Of a stretch of DNA of 64,000 nucleotides, positions 63,315 through 64,000 are shown in pieces. The stretch comes from Muribaculaceae bacterium (GTDB taxonomy: Bacteria; Bacteroidota; Bacteroidia; Bacteroidales; Muribaculaceae): positions 75,290 to 139,289 of the forward strand of contig JAFYYI010000031.1 of NCBI GenBank assembly GCA_017557665.1, written 5' to 3'. The notes under the pieces were generated by a model that was not told the origin of the DNA, did no database searches, and saw only the letters and a program-made list of their open reading frames with translations. Made by a program: the position numbers and the translations under genes. Position 1 is the first letter of the stretch; each line of letters opens with the position of its first letter.

Positions 63315-63710
63315 ATGCAAAGTGAACGGATCGATTTTGAACTGAATGCCCGACGGGTTTATACCGCGGTGAAGCGGGTGTTTTATGGGCGGACGCGGTT
63401 CTCGTCGGTGGAGTGTGATGATGACCACTACATTGTCGAGGGGAGACGTGGCTGGCTGATTTCACCGTTGAGTGAGTGCGTAAAGATGCGTGTGGTGGCG
63501 ACTGGTACTAATTCTTGCCAAGTTATCATCGAGAGTTCGTCACGCTCGCCGCTCAATTTGTTCAACTTTGGAGCCAATTCTCGCAATGTGGCTCAGTTGG
63601 GCGAATTCATCCGCAACGAGGTCTATCGCGTCAGCAATTCCGACGAGGACATTCACCTCAAGCCCAATAACATCCGCTTGCGAGACAATGACATTAAAAT
63701 CAAAAAGTAG
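63315..63710 (+). CDS. 131-aa protein of unknown function, last gene of the AAA operon
   Basis: Soluble. [20 protein letters not shown] and [20 protein letters not shown] suggest an alpha/beta fold with a PH- or Bet v1-like layout, which I cannot confirm. It starts 12 bp after the ATPase gene. GC content is visibly higher than that of the preceding genes. Confidence 0.65.
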   Translation: MQSERIDFELNARRVYTAVKRVFYGRTRFSSVECDDDHYIVEGRRGWLISPLSECVKMRVVATGTNSCQVIIESSSRSPLNLFNFGANSRNVAQLGEFIRNEVYRVSNSDEDIHLKPNNIRLRDNDIKIKK

Positions 63711-63813
63711 CATTTCTAATGAAATGCCTGTAGAATGAACATCATGTCAATTACTTGAAATAATAGTGAAGGCGAGGCTAACTCACCAAAATGTTCTAGT
63801 AATGTTAAAGCAA

Positions 63814-63880
63814 AAGGTGTTGTATCTAATTGAGATACAACACCTTAACTATTTGCTTGGTACCCAGAGCCGCAATTGAA
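63814..63880. repeat. Dispersed hairpin element, copy 4, candidate operon terminator
   Basis: AAGGTGTTGTATCT and AGATACAACACCTT form a perfect 14-bp stem (63814-63846). The sequence after it contains TTGGTACCCAGAGCCG, which on the minus strand reads CGGCTCTGGGTACCA like a tRNA 3' end with CCA. TTGAAAATATTAAA follows, as near copy 2. The rest of the window to 64000 is AT-rich without ORFs. Confidence 0.7.
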
Positions 63881-64000
63881 AATATTAAATCGGGTTAAAT
63901 GACATTCAATTGAAAACCCTTTAATTTCGCTTATTACTTATTGATTTTCAATATATTATAAAAATTCTTGAATTTAAGCGCATTTAAGCGTTTTGCAAGG

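Noticed and set aside
63814..63880. A tRNA gene
   Set aside because: Only about 15 bp resemble a tRNA 3' end; no D arm, anticodon arm or T loop is found upstream on the minus strand.

Overview
The window looks like a chromosome segment of a host-associated Bacteroidales bacterium, probably Prevotellaceae or Muribaculaceae. Reasons: promoters of the TTTG-N19/20-TAnnTTTG type, BspA-like leucine-rich-repeat proteins with dockerin repeats, a shared C-terminal tail on two large secreted proteins, and Bacteroidetes families such as DUF3667 and Arm-domain tyrosine recombinases. No rRNA, complete tRNA or CRISPR array was seen. Layout: (1) 1-8.4 kb, minus strand: three secreted proteins, two of them paralogous LRR/dockerin/cohesin-like proteins (one cut by the window edge) and one 1413-aa multidomain adhesin-like protein, with well-formed promoters and terminators. 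(2) 8.9-17.7 kb, plus strand, visibly GC-richer: a six-gene operon of a vWA-like lipoprotein, a four-helix membrane protein, a tubulin-like GTPase, an 1147-aa protein with an actin/Hsp70-type ATPase core, a secreted/membrane-anchored protein and a zinc-ribbon membrane protein. (3) 46.3-17.7 kb, minus strand: about 28.6 kb of 21 tightly packed co-directional genes converging on region 2 with a 14-bp gap. It begins with an SrfB-like ATPase and an SrfC-like P-loop protein, then a membrane-anchored subtilisin, membrane proteins, a P-loop GTPase, two pairs of duplicated envelope proteins, an Ig-like-repeat membrane protein, a YfaP-like protein, two zinc-ribbon/CD225 (dispanin) proteins and an SLC1-type transporter lacking canonical cation ligands. 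It ends with a metacaspase-like protease, an ECF-type sigma factor, an anti-sigma-like membrane protein and a TPR-CHAT protease. The caspase/sigma/anti-sigma genes are joined by TGATG overlaps. Regions 2 and 3 are the candidate undescribed system: two actin/Hsp70-fold ATPases, a tubulin-like GTPase, two P-loop NTPases, three predicted proteases (subtilisin, caspase, CHAT), a vWA lipoprotein and a sigma/anti-sigma switch, mostly tied to the envelope. That they work together is inferred from synteny only. (4) 47.2-56.6 kb, minus strand: a 5'-nucleotidase with a 66-aa partner, a DUF3667 protein, a CpXC zinc protein with two unknown neighbours, a frameshifted remnant, kptA, small ORFs and a 363-aa unknown; with hairpin repeats and three 107-bp tandem repeats. 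(5) 56.7-64 kb, plus strand, AT-rich: a tyrosine-recombinase remnant, a zinc-ribbon/SPOR-like protein, and a second candidate system of six genes ending in a Ycf46-like AAA ATPase. Four copies of a hairpin-bearing repeat, some with a tRNA-3'-end-like motif, are scattered through regions 4-5 and suggest past island insertion.
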